A DNA stretch of 64,000 nt from Syntrophomonas sp. DTU019 (GCA_913757435.1 CAJYDM010000001.1:496001-560000), one strand, 5' to 3'. Positions 8,597 to 19,276 are shown, counted from the first letter of the stretch. Translations and numbers: made by a program. Notes: generated by a model from the letters alone, not told the origin.

Positions 8597-9514
8597 CTAC
8601 GGGCGTATAGCCAGCATCTTGTTTAAGGCCTGGCTGGCCTTGACCCTCACTGATTCAGGGACATCGATCGGGTACTGGTTTCTTTCCAGACAATCTGCCA
8701 AGAGCGGCAGAGTGATCAGTTTCATGTCCGGGCAGGAAAATCCGCCCCGGGCGATATGAAAGGTCTTATCATGGCAGTTCTTCTGCAAAGTATAGAGGAA
8801 ACCCTCTTCGGTGCCGATGATAAACTCCCTGTCAGGGCATTTTCGAACATATTCCAAGATGCCGCCGGTGGAAGAGACCGCATCTGCCATAGCAGTTATC
8901 TCTGGAGTGCACTCTGGGTGCACCACCAGTTTAGCACCAGGGTATTCGCGCTGGCAGGCCTCAACTTCGTCCCTGGTCAATTCATTATGGATGGGACAGT
9001 AGCCCGGCCACAAAATCATGTCCCGCCCGGTCTGCGCGGCTACATAAGACCCAAGATTGCGGTCCGGCACGAAGATGATCTCCCTCTTCTCGGGGATGCT
9101 CTCAACCACCGCCAGGGCGTTGGAGGAGGTGCAGCAAATGTCGCTCTCGGCCTTGACTGCAACCGACGAATTGACATAGCTGATCACCACTGCCTCGGGA
9201 TGCTCCTGTTTAAGGGTCCGAATCTGTTCAGCGGTTACCATATCGGCCATAGCACAACCGGCTTCGGACACCGGCAGCAAAACGGTTTTGTCGGGGTTCA
9301 GAATCTTGGCACTCTCTGCCATGAATCGCACCCCGCAAAACACAATTACCTCAGCTTGAGTCTCTGCTGCCTGCCTGGCCAGGTTCAAAGAGTCGCCTAC
9401 ATAATCAGCTACGTCCTGAATCTCCGGGATCTGATAGTAGTGGGCCAGTATTACCGCCCCCCGGGATTCTTTTAACCGAATAATCTTCTCCATCCACTCT
9501 TCAGCTGTGTGCAT
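8597..9514 (-). CDS. nadA: Quinolinate synthase A
   Basis: Condenses iminoaspartate with dihydroxyacetone phosphate to quinolinate; an iron-sulfur enzyme. HYYQIPEIQDVADYVGDSL occurs at residues ~25-43, and CGVRFMAESAKIL follows with the first conserved cysteine. Further cysteines appear in DICCTSSNA and in the late FSCPDMK. 305 aa is the usual short form. First gene of nadABC, following panD by 17 bases. Confidence 0.97.
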   Translation of the reverse strand: MHTAEEWMEKIIRLKESRGAVILAHYYQIPEIQDVADYVGDSLNLARQAAETQAEVIVFCGVRFMAESAKILNPDKTVLLPVSEAGCAMADMVTAEQIRTLKQEHPEAVVISYVNSSVAVKAESDICCTSSNALAVVESIPEKREIIFVPDRNLGSYVAAQTGRDMILWPGYCPIHNELTRDEVEACQREYPGAKLVVHPECTPEITAMADAVSSTGGILEYVRKCPDREFIIGTEEGFLYTLQKNCHDKTFHIARGGFSCPDMKLITLPLLADCLERNQYPIDVPESVRVKASQALNKMLAIRP

Positions 9515-9530
9515 ACAATCCCTTCAATCT

Positions 9531-9890
9531 CTAGTTACTCACCTGCTGGATCGCATTGCGCTCATCCACAAACACCACCGTGGGATGATGCTTGCGGCAT
9601 TCTTCCCGGGGAAGCTGGCAATAGGTCAGTATTATGATAATGTCCCCTTTTTGTACTAACCTCGCAGCAGCGCCGTTTAAACACATCATCCCGGAGCCTC
9701 GGGGGCCGGCGATGACATAGGTATCAAACCGTTCGCCATTGTTTACATTTACGATAGTTACCTTCTCATTTTCCATTATATCAGCGGCAGCAAGTAAGTC
9801 CTCATCAATGGTTATGGAACCCACATAATTTAAATTGGCGTCAGTTACTACCGCCCGATGAATTTTCGATTTGAGCATAGAGCAAAACAT
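9531..9890 (-). CDS. panD: Aspartate 1-decarboxylase proenzyme
   Basis: Makes beta-alanine for pantothenate. A pyruvoyl enzyme that self-cleaves between Gly and Ser; the site is visible as [11 protein letters not shown] near residues 22-32, and FDTYVI and the [16 protein letters not shown] region follow. 119 aa, normal length. It starts two bases after the panC stop, so the two are translated as a unit. Confidence 0.97.
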   Translation of the reverse strand: MFCSMLKSKIHRAVVTDANLNYVGSITIDEDLLAAADIMENEKVTIVNVNNGERFDTYVIAGPRGSGMMCLNGAAARLVQKGDIIIILTYCQLPREECRKHHPTVVFVDERNAIQQVSN

Positions 9891-9892
9891 GA

Positions 9893-10741
9893 CTACACCT
9901 CCACCAACCGATTGTCAATTAATCTGGTATTTCCGAATTTTACCGCCAGGGCCATAAGCGCTTTTCTGTCTACCTGCTCCATATCGCCCAAATCGGCGGC
10001 ATCATAAATATCAATATAATCGATAACGGCCTGGGGACTAGATGCAATCACTTTCCTCATGATTTCTTTCAATCTGGCTACGTTACGTTCCCCTTGCTGT
10101 ACATGCATCTCGGCTTCTCTTAAGGCCTGGTTCAAGACCAAGGCCTGGCGACGCTGCTCCTCATCCAAATATACATTACGGGAGCTTTTCGCTAATCCGT
10201 CTTCTTCCCGTACAATAGGCACCCTGACTATTTGCAGGGGAAAATTAAGCTCTCTGACCATTTTTTCGATTACCATTACCTGCTGGGCATCTTTTTGACC
10301 AAAGAAAGCTTTGTCAGGCAGGCATATATTGAACAGTTTGGAAACCACCGTGGCTACTCCTTTGAAGTGACCCGGCCTGGAAGCACCACATAGCTTGGCG
10401 GTGATCTCCCCGCCCACTTCCACAAAGCTATTGTATCCAGGAGGATACATATCGCTTATCAAAGGAGCGAACAACGCATCAACTGCCTCCTCCTCCAATA
10501 ATGCCTGATCCCTGCTCAAATCCCGGGGGTAGGTCTCAAAATCCTCCCCAACCCCAAATTGTATGGGGTTGACAAAGATGCTTACTACCACCACATCACA
10601 TTGTTGGCGGGCTTCCTGCACCAGGGACAGATGTCCCTGATGCAGATACCCCATAGTAGGAACCAGGCCTATGCTCTTCCCGGCTCGCTTTTGTTCCAAA
10701 CACCATTGTTGTGCTACTTTGACTCCATCTAATATCAGCAT
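9893..10741 (-). CDS. panC: Pantothenate synthetase
   Basis: ATP-dependent ligation of pantoate to beta-alanine. Contains [14 protein letters not shown] (~29-42, with the HxGH nucleotide-binding motif), [10 protein letters not shown] (~54-63), and the KMSKS-like region AKSSRNVYL. 282 aa, normal. Middle gene of panB-panC-panD; GGATAAAGGGAA before the ATG. Confidence 0.97.
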   Translation of the reverse strand: MLILDGVKVAQQWCLEQKRAGKSIGLVPTMGYLHQGHLSLVQEARQQCDVVVVSIFVNPIQFGVGEDFETYPRDLSRDQALLEEEAVDALFAPLISDMYPPGYNSFVEVGGEITAKLCGASRPGHFKGVATVVSKLFNICLPDKAFFGQKDAQQVMVIEKMVRELNFPLQIVRVPIVREEDGLAKSSRNVYLDEEQRRQALVLNQALREAEMHVQQGERNVARLKEIMRKVIASSPQAVIDYIDIYDAADLGDMEQVDRKALMALAVKFGNTRLIDNRLVEV

Positions 10742-10798
10742 TTCCCTTTATCCTCCCCACTTCTGTCAAAGTCTCCGGTCCATATCCAACCGGTAAGT

Positions 10799-11629
10799 CT
10801 AATACAGCTTTTCCAAAACATCGTCCTTTATAGTGAAACCATGTTCCGGTCCGGGGAAGGTGCCGTCCGCAACTTGAGTTTTATACTGCTTAAAGGCTTC
10901 GGTGATCAGCGGCTGCAGATTGACAAACTTTTTTACAAATTTGGGGATATGCCCGGTGTTCATACCCAACATATCGTTTACCACCAGAACCTGTCCGTCA
11001 CAATAGGGTCCCGCTCCGATGCCGATGGTGGGGCAGGACACCTCCGCGGTGACCCGCCGGGCCAGTTCAGAGGGCACGCATTCCAACACAATGGAAAACA
11101 CCCCCGCCTCATCCAGGGCTTTGGCATCCTGAATCAGCTTGCGGGCTGTTTCCAAATCTTTACCCTGCACTTTAAAGCCACCGAGCTGGTTAACTGACTG
11201 CGGGGTCAATCCGATATGTCCTTGCACCGGGATCTGGGCGTCCAGAATAGCCTTGATGGTGTCGACCCGTTCCATTCCCCCTTCAATTTTTACCGCCTGG
11301 GCTCCTCCTTCCTGTATGAGGCGCCCGGCATTTTGAATCGAATCCGGAATGGAGACATGCACCGAAAGAAAAGGCATGTCCGCAACCACCATGGAATTGA
11401 CAGCCGCTCTGACTACCGCTTTGGTGTGGTGGACCATGTCATCCATGGTGACCGGCAGGGTGGTAGAATATCCCAGCATCACGTTGCCCAGGGAATCCCC
11501 CACCAATATCATATCTATACCGGCCTGATCGATCATTGCCGCCATGGAATAATCATACCCGGTCAGCATAGTAATTTTTTCTTGTTTATTTTTCTTTTCT
11601 TTAAGAATAGCTGTGGTTATTTTTGTCAT
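10799..11629 (-). CDS. panB: 3-methyl-2-oxobutanoate hydroxymethyltransferase
   Basis: First committed step of pantothenate synthesis: transfers a hydroxymethyl group from methylene-THF to 2-ketoisovalerate. TIM-barrel motifs: TGYDYSMA (~23-30), [15 protein letters not shown] (~40-54), GHIGLTPQS and [15 protein letters not shown]. 276 aa. It depends on folate and lies near folP-folB-folK. Precedes panC by 57 bases. Confidence 0.97.
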   Translation of the reverse strand: MTKITTAILKEKKNKQEKITMLTGYDYSMAAMIDQAGIDMILVGDSLGNVMLGYSTTLPVTMDDMVHHTKAVVRAAVNSMVVADMPFLSVHVSIPDSIQNAGRLIQEGGAQAVKIEGGMERVDTIKAILDAQIPVQGHIGLTPQSVNQLGGFKVQGKDLETARKLIQDAKALDEAGVFSIVLECVPSELARRVTAEVSCPTIGIGAGPYCDGQVLVVNDMLGMNTGHIPKFVKKFVNLQPLITEAFKQYKTQVADGTFPGPEHGFTIKDDVLEKLY

Positions 11630-11643
11630 AATGCCACGCTCCT

Positions 11644-12525
11644 TTACTTTTGAATGGCTCTGTAAAAGATCTCCCTGAAGCGTGCTGCCTGATCAGCATC
11701 AATAGTCCCCTTATTGAAGGCGATAGGTGCGGTGTACAGACCCAGGCACGCATACAACAGCCTATCCTCGGGCATGCTGCCCTCCAGGCCTTCCAGGTGG
11801 TCTAAAACCGTTTTTATATCGCCCCTGGCAATAGGTCCGGTCAAGGCAGTGGGAATGCCTACATCACCGATATTATTGATGCTGCCCTGTATCAGCGGGA
11901 ATAATGCCTGGCTGGCCTGTTGACGCGGCAAGCCGACTGCTTCCAGCAAGCGCATTCCCAAATCGATAACAGTGACCAGGTAGTTGGATACCGTGCAGGC
12001 CCCCGCATGGTAGAGCACCTTGGCATGACGGTCAATGATAAAAGACTCGCCTCCCAGTGCAGTAACCAGGGTTCGGCCCAGTTCATAAGCCTCTTTATCC
12101 CCTTCGATGCTAAATATTGATCCGGGAAGATTGGCTACAGCTCGGTCAACACTGGCAAAAGACTGCAAAGGATGTATCGACAATACAAAAGCGCCGAAAG
12201 CCGAGGCATTCTCCAATAACTGTGAGGTCTGTGACCCACTCATGTGGATCACCACCTGACCGCTGTGAAAAGCGCCGCTTTCCGCCAATTTGTCCGCTAC
12301 ATCCTTGATGGCCATGTCTGATGTGGTTATAAAAAGAATATCTGCAGAGCGAGAAACCTCTTGAGGTGATGAACAGGTGGCACAACCGATCCGCTCCACA
12401 AGTGTTCTTGTAGATTCGGATAATTTGTCATAGACACCCGTAATCTCGTATCCCTTGTTGCTGAGTACCACCCCAACAGCCGTTCCTACTACTCCCAAAC
12501 CGATTATGCCGACCTTGCTTGTCAT
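11644..12525 (-). CDS. Rossmann-fold oxidoreductase-like protein (DUF2520 type)
   Basis: N-terminal NAD(P)-binding fingerprint [13 protein letters not shown] (residues 5-17), then [22 protein letters not shown] and SIHPLQSFA, typical of the Rossmann-like plus DUF2520 family related to pyrroline-5-carboxylate and ketopantoate reductases. Its place directly before panB makes a ketopantoate reductase role possible but unproven; no panE is visible in the window. 293 aa. Confidence 0.8.
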   Translation of the reverse strand: MTSKVGIIGLGVVGTAVGVVLSNKGYEITGVYDKLSESTRTLVERIGCATCSSPQEVSRSADILFITTSDMAIKDVADKLAESGAFHSGQVVIHMSGSQTSQLLENASAFGAFVLSIHPLQSFASVDRAVANLPGSIFSIEGDKEAYELGRTLVTALGGESFIIDRHAKVLYHAGACTVSNYLVTVIDLGMRLLEAVGLPRQQASQALFPLIQGSINNIGDVGIPTALTGPIARGDIKTVLDHLEGLEGSMPEDRLLYACLGLYTAPIAFNKGTIDADQAARFREIFYRAIQK

Positions 12526-12630
12526 TCCCTTACCTCCTCAGGATTATGGCTATACTGTGCCATAAAATCGCGCCGTCTCGTTCCCAATAATGATACAAGC
12601 GGACATGAAAAGGATATCGGCGGGAGATCC

Positions 12631-13122
12631 TTATTGCATTTTGATGATTTCATTCTGCTCTCGCCCTAAAACCTCTTTCAGCACCTCCTTAACAGTCATC
12701 CCGTCTTCGGGAAGAATCAGTTCCGGGTTCAATTCTTCCAGGGGGATGAGAACGAACAACCTTTGTCGCAGGTAGGGATGGGGTATCTGCAACTCCGGCA
12801 GATTGATCTGCTCCCCTCCGTACCACAGGATATCCAGATCTATAATCCTTGGGCCCCATCTCGCTCCGGCTTGGCGGCCCATTTTAATTTCAATCTGTTT
12901 CAGCTCTCTTAACAAGCCCAATGGGGAGAGCCCGGTATCGATAGCAATTACCTGGTTCACGAATGTATTCTGCTCGGTCACACCCCAAGGCGGGGTCAGG
13001 TAATGGGAAGATACTGCTGTAATGGTGGTTTTCCCTATAGCAGCTATCTTCTTCAGGGCAGATTGAAGGTTTTCCACCCGATCGCCCATATTGGAGCCCA
13101 GGCCAATGTAGGCTTCTGTCAT
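12631..13122 (-). CDS. folK: 2-amino-4-hydroxy-6-hydroxymethyldihydropteridine pyrophosphokinase
   Basis: Transfers pyrophosphate from ATP to 6-hydroxymethyldihydropterin in folate synthesis. Motifs: AYIGLGSNMGDR at the N-terminus, LKQIEIKMGRQAG, GPRIIDLDILWYG (conserved acidic pair binding magnesium), and IPHPYLRQRLFVLIPL. The ATG at 13122 has GGAGG seven bases upstream; this shortens the longer frame to 163 aa and gives a normal N-terminus. The start lies 18 bases past the folB stop. Confidence 0.96.
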   Translation of the reverse strand: MTEAYIGLGSNMGDRVENLQSALKKIAAIGKTTITAVSSHYLTPPWGVTEQNTFVNQVIAIDTGLSPLGLLRELKQIEIKMGRQAGARWGPRIIDLDILWYGGEQINLPELQIPHPYLRQRLFVLIPLEELNPELILPEDGMTVKEVLKEVLGREQNEIIKMQ

Positions 13123-13139
13123 CGCTGAGCCTCCGCAAC

Positions 13140-13511
13140 TCAAACCGTATCCTGACGGTGGCGACGAATCTGCACCGCCATATAATCGAATTCGCCCTCA
13201 ATCGGTGCTTGCGGTTTGTATACCGTGGTCTCCAGCATCTTTATCAAAGGGAAGTCCAGTAGCAACTGCTGGCTTATCTTTTCAGCCACGGTTTCAATTA
13301 GATTATAAGAATTTTTTTCAACTATATGTTTAACTTTTAAATATACTTCTCCATAATCAACGGTGTCTTCAAGCGAATCCTTCCGGCCTGCCATCTCCAG
13401 GTTCAGGAATAAACTCAAGTCCACCACGAAGGTTTGAGGCCTGTCCTTTTCACCGGGGAGAATCCCGTGGCGGCCGGAAAACCTCAGTCCTTTTAATATG
13501 ATCTTATCCAT
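13140..13511 (-). CDS. folB: Dihydroneopterin aldolase
   Basis: Converts dihydroneopterin to 6-hydroxymethyldihydropterin. Begins MDKIILKGLRFSGRHGILPGE with the family's conserved HG, then DTVDYGEVY and NLIETVAEKI. The ATG at 13511 is chosen because it matches the family's MDK start. It overlaps the folP 3' end by eight bases, indicating translational coupling. 123 aa. Confidence 0.95.
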   Translation of the reverse strand: MDKIILKGLRFSGRHGILPGEKDRPQTFVVDLSLFLNLEMAGRKDSLEDTVDYGEVYLKVKHIVEKNSYNLIETVAEKISQQLLLDFPLIKMLETTVYKPQAPIEGEFDYMAVQIRRHRQDTV

Positions 13512-14697
13512 TTTCATTTTTCATTGCGTCGACCATATCTGCCACCCGCCGACTTGCCTTCACATCGTGAACTCTGACTATGTCGGCCCCATTCAATATT
13601 CCCATGGCTAAAACGGCTAAACTTCCTTCCAGACGCTCCTCGACTTCCAGGTTCAGGGTCTGTCCAATGAAGCCTTTGCGCGAGGCAGCTAACAGGAGGG
13701 GCTTACCCAACCCCTTGAAGGCCGCCAGATGCTTAATCAGTAAACGGTTTTGTGCCGGAGTTTTTCCGAACCCCAGCCCCGGGTCGATGATGATCTGCTC
13801 AGCAGGAATCCCGGCTGCAATCGTATCTTTAACCATTATATCCAATTCATTAATGATGTCAGCTATTAAATCCTGGTAGGGCCGGTCGGCATTGATCTGC
13901 AGTCGGTTGTGCATCAACACCACCGGGGCCTTGTTTCCGGCTACAGTAGGTATCAAACCTGGATCAAGGCTTAGTCCGCCGATATTGTTTATCATATGCG
14001 CGCCCGCCTCCAGACACTGCTGGGCGACTGCGCCGCGGAAGGTGTCTATGGATAAGACCAAGTCTCGGTTTGCCAGCAGTTTCACTACCGGCAAGATCCG
14101 CTGCAGTTCTTCGTCCAATCCCGCGATTTCTGCCTGGGGACGGGTAGAAGCCCCACCGATATCGATAATGTCGGCCCCCTGTTCCCACATTTCACAAGCC
14201 CATTTAACCGCCTGCTCCGCCCGGTTGTACCGTCCTCCATCATAAAAAGAATCCGGGGTCAGGTTGAGTATCCCCATAATCAGAGTGCGCCTGCCCAACT
14301 CGAGGCTTTTGCCATGGCATAACTGCACTCGGTGTAGTCTGGGCTCCAGGTTTTCCAGCAGATCATGCAACTCCCCAGCCAGCTGGCGCAGGCCAAAGGG
14401 CTGCAACCGCAGTTTCTTGATAAGCAGCCGGTATTGTTTAAGTGTACCCATAAGCAGAACATCGGTGGTCCCTTCCCCATACAGGGAGTGCCTGGACACT
14501 GCCGCTTCCCCGCCCTTGGAGAGCATCTCCTGCTTGATTATGTTGGCTGCCCGGCAGGGGATGTCTTTCAGTTTTACCCAGCGAAAAATACCCTTGGGAA
14601 TCAAGAAGGCGTAAGCCCCGTCATCGACCCCAATGGTTTGTAATGCTGCCCGGACTTCTTGAGCATTATTAAGAAATACCGCATGATGGTAGGCCAT
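13504..14697 (-). CDS. folP: Dihydropteroate synthase with N-terminal extension
   Basis: Joins p-aminobenzoate to the pterin pyrophosphate. The catalytic TIM barrel begins near residue 135: IMGILNLTPDSFYDGG, then DIGGASTRP, MHNR, IIDPGLGFGKT, and LAASRKGFIG. About 130 extra residues precede it, absent from the ~280-residue B. subtilis and E. coli enzymes; they hold a small alpha/beta segment of unknown role. The total of 397 aa is read in one frame without a break. ATG at 14697 has GGGAGGA just upstream. Confidence 0.95.
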   Translation of the reverse strand: MAYHHAVFLNNAQEVRAALQTIGVDDGAYAFLIPKGIFRWVKLKDIPCRAANIIKQEMLSKGGEAAVSRHSLYGEGTTDVLLMGTLKQYRLLIKKLRLQPFGLRQLAGELHDLLENLEPRLHRVQLCHGKSLELGRRTLIMGILNLTPDSFYDGGRYNRAEQAVKWACEMWEQGADIIDIGGASTRPQAEIAGLDEELQRILPVVKLLANRDLVLSIDTFRGAVAQQCLEAGAHMINNIGGLSLDPGLIPTVAGNKAPVVLMHNRLQINADRPYQDLIADIINELDIMVKDTIAAGIPAEQIIIDPGLGFGKTPAQNRLLIKHLAAFKGLGKPLLLAASRKGFIGQTLNLEVEERLEGSLAVLAMGILNGADIVRVHDVKASRRVADMVDAMKNENG

Positions 14698-14725
14698 GCA
14701 TCCTCCCAAGCCAGGCCGCTATTTA

Positions 14726-15259
14726 TCAGTATTCAAAACTGGCGGCGATAGGCTCTTTGGATTTCAGCTTAGGGCATTTATTGCTGATATCGCATTCCAC
14801 ACATACCCTGGATAGATTGTCAGCGCGGTACAGACGTTCACCCAAAAAGCTCATATCGCGGCTTATATTTCGGTGTTCGAATATGGCCCGGCATATTATC
14901 TCCACCTCATTGGGGTTGAAATATGCCCGAGGCAGTATCTCCCGAGCCAGCTTGGAACCATAAGAGGCATGGTCCACTCCGGTCTGGTATTCATGCCATT
15001 TTCCCAGGTCATGGGTCAGCCCGGCTGCGTAAATCACCTCTTTGGCGGCTAGTTTACCACTTAAGCCGCTGTCTTTGATGAAATAGTTGAGGTCGTTATG
15101 TTCTAACACCAGGATATAGGTGATTCTGGCCACATCCAGGTGATGCCGAAAATCGTGCTGGCAGTAGCGGGGCTCTTGCTGTTCCTCAAAATTACGCTGC
15201 AGATATTCCTTGTATATAGTATCCTTAACCAGTAACTCAACCCTCTTCAAAATATCCAC
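14726..15259 (-). CDS. HD-domain protein
   Basis: Probable metal-dependent phosphohydrolase of unknown substrate. HD signature: HHLDVAR near residues 39-45, LTHDLGK near 100 and a later HRN. The C-terminus carries a cysteine pattern CVECDISNKCP that could bind metal. 177 aa from a GTG at 15259. A TTG three codons later with GAGGTGG six bases before it is an equally good start. First gene before folP, behind its own promoter. Confidence 0.8.
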   Translation of the reverse strand: MDILKRVELLVKDTIYKEYLQRNFEEQQEPRYCQHDFRHHLDVARITYILVLEHNDLNYFIKDSGLSGKLAAKEVIYAAGLTHDLGKWHEYQTGVDHASYGSKLAREILPRAYFNPNEVEIICRAIFEHRNISRDMSFLGERLYRADNLSRVCVECDISNKCPKLKSKEPIAASFEY

Positions 15260-15280
15260 CTCAATATAAAGTTGGTTTTA

Positions 15281-15309
15281 ATATTATATTAACCTTACCC
15301 TGTAATCAA
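15281..15309 (-). promoter_or_regulatory. Sigma-A-type promoter before the HD/folP operon
   Basis: Minus strand TTGATT (15309-15304), 17 bp, TAATAT (15286-15281). A TATAAT two bases nearer the -35 would give a 15 bp spacer. Confidence 0.5.
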
Positions 15310-15441
15310 TTCTTAATCTCTGTGCCCCAAGATTATTATATTATAAATAAAATCTATTCTCCTGTCTCGATAAAACATGAAAAATTTCCAGGCCGTTCCC
15401 AATACAAAGCCGGAAATGATTCGGAAGTGCTGGTAAATGAT

Positions 15442-15466
15442 CAAGGACGGCTCAAAGCCGTCCTTG
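15442..15466 (-). terminator. Hairpin terminator after ndk
   Basis: Perfect 11 bp stem CAAGGACGGCT/AGCCGTCCTTG with a CAA loop, six bases past the ndk stop. The following minus-strand bases are only moderately T-rich (ATCATTT). Confidence 0.65.
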
Positions 15467-15471
15467 CCAGT

Positions 15472-15927
15472 TTACTGTATCCATCGGTCCAGGCTGCGGG
15501 AATATTCGCACAGTTCATCGGGAGAAAAGAACAGGTCAATTTCACGTCTGGCTGCCTCGGTCGAATCCGAGCCATGGATAAGATTGAAATTGGTGGCTTG
15601 TGCCAGATCTCCGCGCACCGTGCCGGGGGCAGCTTCACGAGGATTGGTGCTGCCCATCAGCGTTCTTATGGTCTTAACGGCCTCTTCACCTTCCCAAACC
15701 ATGGCCACTACCGGCCCCGAGGTAATAAAATCGATCAACTCCTGAAAAAAGCCCTTGCCCACATGTTCAGCATAATGTTTTTCGGCCAGCTTGCGGCTGA
15801 TGACCATCATTTTCATCGCTGCCAATCGGTAGCCTTTTCTCTCTATACGCTGTATTATCTCTCCTACCAGGCCGCGCTCTACTCCATCTGGTTTAACCAT
15901 GACAAAGCTTTGTTCGGTCAAAAACAA
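15472..15927 (-). CDS. ndk: Nucleoside diphosphate kinase
   Basis: Equalises NTP and dNTP pools by phosphate transfer through an active-site histidine. [17 protein letters not shown] lies at residues ~8-24 and the catalytic site [12 protein letters not shown] near 115-126. 151 aa, normal. Start is TTG at 15927 or a second TTG two codons later; AAAGGAGG lies just upstream. Follows ftsH by 10 bases. Confidence 0.96.
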   Translation of the reverse strand: MFLTEQSFVMVKPDGVERGLVGEIIQRIERKGYRLAAMKMMVISRKLAEKHYAEHVGKGFFQELIDFITSGPVVAMVWEGEEAVKTIRTLMGSTNPREAAPGTVRGDLAQATNFNLIHGSDSTEAARREIDLFFSPDELCEYSRSLDRWIQ

Positions 15928-15936
15928 CAGCCTCCT

Positions 15937-17799
15937 TTATTGTTCAGGTTCAGTATTCTGTTCCTCTGAGCTGCCGCCTTCAGTTGACTGATCCGCCGCT
16001 TGCCCATCAGTCATAATCTGCTCAAACTGCTCCGCCTCCATGGTTTCGTTTTCAATCAAATACGTAGCCACACGGTGCAATTTGTCCATGTTTGCTTTGA
16101 GTATAGCCTCCGCTTTGCGGTATCCGCTGTCCATATACTGGCTGGCAGCTTTGTCGATAGCGTAGGCTATGGCATCCGAATAGTTGCGGTCTCTGGCGAT
16201 ATCCCGGCCCAAGAAAACCTCCTCGCTTTTATGTCCAAAGGTAAGCGATCCTAATTCATCAGACATACCCCATTCGGTGATCATCTTGCGCACGATGCTG
16301 CTGGCACGTTCCAAGTCATTCTGAGCTCCGGTACTGATGTCGTTTAATACCAGGGCTTCGGAGACCCGCCCTCCCAGCAAGAAGGCCACCTCATCAAGCA
16401 GATGCGACTTGGTGATATAGTTGCGATCCTCTTCGGGCAGAATCAAGGTGTAACCTCCGGCACGGCCGCGCGGAATTATGGATATCTTGTGCACCTTGTC
16501 GGTATGCGGCAGAGAATAGCCTACAATAGCATGCCCGGCTTCATGGTAAGCCACCAGGCGTTTTTCCTTGTCTGAAATCACACGGGTTTTCTTTTCCGGA
16601 CCGGCGATGACCCGTTCAATCGATTCTTCCAGCTCTTCCATGCTGATGGTGCTTTTCCCGCGGCGGGCTGTCAGCAGAGCCGCCTCATTGATCAGATTGG
16701 CCAGGTCGGCGCCGGTGAATCCCGGGGTGCGCTTAGCCAGTATTTCCAGGTTGACATCCCCGGAAAGGGGTTTGTCCTTGCTGTGCACCCGCAGGATGGC
16801 TTCGCGCCCCCGCACATCCGGCCGGTCAATGAGGATATGGCGGTCAAAACGGCCTGGCCTCAATAAGGCCGGGTCCAATATGTCAGGACGGTTAGTGCCA
16901 GCCATCACTATAATGCCTTCATTGGTATCAAAACCGTCCATTTCCACCAGCAATTGATTGAGGGTCTGTTCCCTCTCATCATGCCCTCCGCCTAGGCCTG
17001 CACCACGCTGCCTGCCAACTGCGTCGATCTCATCTATAAACACGATGCAGGGAGCACTCTTTTTAGCCTGTTCGAACAGGTCTCTGACTCGGGCTGCCCC
17101 CACGCCCACGAACATCTCTACAAAATCAGACCCGCTGATGGAGAAAAACGGCACCCCGGCCTCGCCGGCCACGGCTTTGGCCATCAACGTTTTGCCGGTC
17201 CCCGGGGCTCCGAACAACAAAACCCCTTTGGGTATCTTGGCTCCGAGCTGCACAAATTTCTGTGGATTCTTGAGAAATTCCACTACTTCCTGCATCTCTT
17301 CTTTAGCCTCTTCCGCCCCGGCTACATCTTTAAAAGTGATCTTAATATCCTCTTGCGACATCAAACGTGCTTTGCTGCGCCCAAACTGCATTACCCGATT
17401 GCCGCCCCCCTGTGTCTGGTTCATTATGAACATCAGGAAGGCAATCAGTATCACTATGGGCAAGAGAGTAGTCAAGAGGGTCATCCAGATGGATGGCTCC
17501 GGCTCCGGTTTGGTGGAATAAGGCACATTCTTTTCCCGCAGGACGGTGATAATATCGGTTTCTTTTGAAACCGTAGCCATGTATTTGGTGCCGTCCTTGA
17601 GGTCACCGGTGATCTCATAAACCAGTTCATTGACCTGCACCTGCGCAGAAGCCACCTGCTCCCCTACCACCATATTATAAAAATCCGGTTCGGCCAGCTC
17701 TTGAATCTGCTCATCGGTACCTGAGGTCATCTTTATGGCAAAGACCGCCAGCAGTACTATAAGTACATATATGGCTATGTTTTTCAGGGCTCGATCCAA
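15937..17799 (-). CDS. ftsH: ATP-dependent zinc metalloprotease FtsH
   Basis: Membrane-anchored AAA protease for membrane and regulatory proteins. First membrane helix ~8-23, extracytoplasmic domain ~24-103, second helix ~106-127. The AAA domain has Walker A GAPGTGKT at 197-204, Walker B VFIDEID, and a second region of homology ending RPGRFDR. The zinc protease site HEAGH lies near 420. 620 aa; the C-terminal tail is acidic and Gln/Glu-rich. TTG start with GGGGAGG upstream. tilS lies upstream as in Bacillus, but hpt, usually between them, is absent. Confidence 0.98.
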   Translation of the reverse strand: MDRALKNIAIYVLIVLLAVFAIKMTSGTDEQIQELAEPDFYNMVVGEQVASAQVQVNELVYEITGDLKDGTKYMATVSKETDIITVLREKNVPYSTKPEPEPSIWMTLLTTLLPIVILIAFLMFIMNQTQGGGNRVMQFGRSKARLMSQEDIKITFKDVAGAEEAKEEMQEVVEFLKNPQKFVQLGAKIPKGVLLFGAPGTGKTLMAKAVAGEAGVPFFSISGSDFVEMFVGVGAARVRDLFEQAKKSAPCIVFIDEIDAVGRQRGAGLGGGHDEREQTLNQLLVEMDGFDTNEGIIVMAGTNRPDILDPALLRPGRFDRHILIDRPDVRGREAILRVHSKDKPLSGDVNLEILAKRTPGFTGADLANLINEAALLTARRGKSTISMEELEESIERVIAGPEKKTRVISDKEKRLVAYHEAGHAIVGYSLPHTDKVHKISIIPRGRAGGYTLILPEEDRNYITKSHLLDEVAFLLGGRVSEALVLNDISTGAQNDLERASSIVRKMITEWGMSDELGSLTFGHKSEEVFLGRDIARDRNYSDAIAYAIDKAASQYMDSGYRKAEAILKANMDKLHRVATYLIENETMEAEQFEQIMTDGQAADQSTEGGSSEEQNTEPEQ

Positions 17800-17839
17800 A
17801 ATTTTTCCTCCCCTTTGAAATACTGCGAATATCCGTAAT

Positions 17840-17868
17840 ATTTTAGCACAACCACCTACTTAATGCAA
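17840..17868 (-). promoter_or_regulatory. Sigma-A-type promoter for ftsH
   Basis: Minus strand TTGCAT (17868-17863), 17 bp spacer, TAAAAT (17845-17840), about 40 bases before the ftsH start. Confidence 0.6.
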
Positions 17869-17878
17869 TTGACGCTGC

Positions 17879-19276
17879 TCAAGACGGGTTGCGATTAAGC
17901 TGCTTTGTTTGTAGTCTTTCCCTTTTTATGACCAAAATGTACCGGCTTTGAGAAGTGGCTCGGGCTTCTTCACCAGATTCGTAGCCGACCAGAGCATATA
18001 CCATTCCCTGTGCAGATACCAGTAAGGGGATGCGTTCCCGCTCTTCCCAGGGGATTTTCTTCTTAATATAATATTCTTTTAATTTGGTGGAACGGGAAGT
18101 GCCCGGAGGGGTAAAGCGGTCGCCGGGCATACGGGACCTCAAAACCAGAGGTGCTTCGAGCTTGTCCCAATCGAGAACGGTATGAGGACTGTGGGGACAG
18201 TATTGTTCGCCGGGCAGCAATGAACAGCTTACCGTTTCACCGGTCTCTTTGATGGTTATCTCTCCCGGAACCGGAAAATTATAGCTGAAAGCAGCGTTCC
18301 GCCGCCTATGAGTGGTAAATTGCAGCTGTTCATAGACTTTATATACCATCAAGCCCTGTTTCAGAGCCAAATACCGAGAAGACCCCTGACTCTGACCCAG
18401 TCTGATGATGCTGTCGATGTCTTGTTTTTCCCATCCCTGTGCCCCGGTGAGGTGGTCGCAAATAGCCTTCACCAGACGTCTCTGGGCTGCTGTATGGAAC
18501 TGGAAAAAAGTTGGCAAGTGCAATACCAGCCCGTCCACGCTTTCGCTTACCACCTGCTCCCAGAGCTGAGAAGTCAGTTCGCGCAGCCAGTCGTCTTCCT
18601 TACTGATGATATCGGCCAGCTGATTCAGGCTATTAACCAACTGAGGGTTGTAATGTTCCTCTAATAAAGGTATCAATTCATGCCGGATACGATTGCGGGT
18701 GAATCCCAGGTCAGCATTGCTGTGGTCCATCCGGTAGGGAACCTGATTCTGATGCAGGTATTCCAGTATTTGATCCTTTTTCAATCCCAACAGGGGCCTG
18801 ACGACATTATTGTTAATAGGAAGAATGCCGCGCAAACCCTGAGTACCGCTGCCCCGCAAAAGGTGTAAGAGCACCGATTCAGCATTATCCTCTTGATGAT
18901 GAGCGGTGGCTATGCACTGGGCCTGGCATTTCTCCAGAACCTCAGCAAAGAAGGCATACCGGCAGATGCGTCCCATTTCTTCTACCGAGCGCTTATCCTG
19001 GCTGGCCAGTTGCGCGATATTCAGGCGCTTGACCTCCAGGGTCAGTCCCCAGGCCTGGCATTGCTGTTGCACCAACTCCAGGTCCTGATCAGCCTCCGGC
19101 CTTAACCCATGGTGAAGATGGGCAGCGATCAAGGTCAGTCCCCAATCCGCCCTGAGCCGCATCAGGATATGCAGCAAGGCCATGGAATCCGGACCTCCCG
19201 ATACAGCTACTACAATTTTGTCCCCCATCTGGAACAGCTGGTGGTCTTTTATGTATTTTTCAACCCGGCGGTACAT
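17879..19276 (-). CDS. tilS: tRNA(Ile)-lysidine synthase
   Basis: Modifies C34 of the AUA-reading tRNA-Ile to lysidine, an essential step. N-terminal PP-loop VAVSGGPDSMALLH (~24-37), HLHHGLR (~54-60), then ATAHHQEDNAES near 130 and LLRGSGTQGLRG. The C-terminal TilS domain holds RSRMPGDRFTPPG and KLKEYYIKKKIPW. 465 aa, normal. It lies between spoIIE and ftsH as in B. subtilis. Confidence 0.96.
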   Translation of the reverse strand: MYRRVEKYIKDHQLFQMGDKIVVAVSGGPDSMALLHILMRLRADWGLTLIAAHLHHGLRPEADQDLELVQQQCQAWGLTLEVKRLNIAQLASQDKRSVEEMGRICRYAFFAEVLEKCQAQCIATAHHQEDNAESVLLHLLRGSGTQGLRGILPINNNVVRPLLGLKKDQILEYLHQNQVPYRMDHSNADLGFTRNRIRHELIPLLEEHYNPQLVNSLNQLADIISKEDDWLRELTSQLWEQVVSESVDGLVLHLPTFFQFHTAAQRRLVKAICDHLTGAQGWEKQDIDSIIRLGQSQGSSRYLALKQGLMVYKVYEQLQFTTHRRRNAAFSYNFPVPGEITIKETGETVSCSLLPGEQYCPHSPHTVLDWDKLEAPLVLRSRMPGDRFTPPGTSRSTKLKEYYIKKKIPWEERERIPLLVSAQGMVYALVGYESGEEARATSQSRYILVIKRERLQTKQLNRNPS

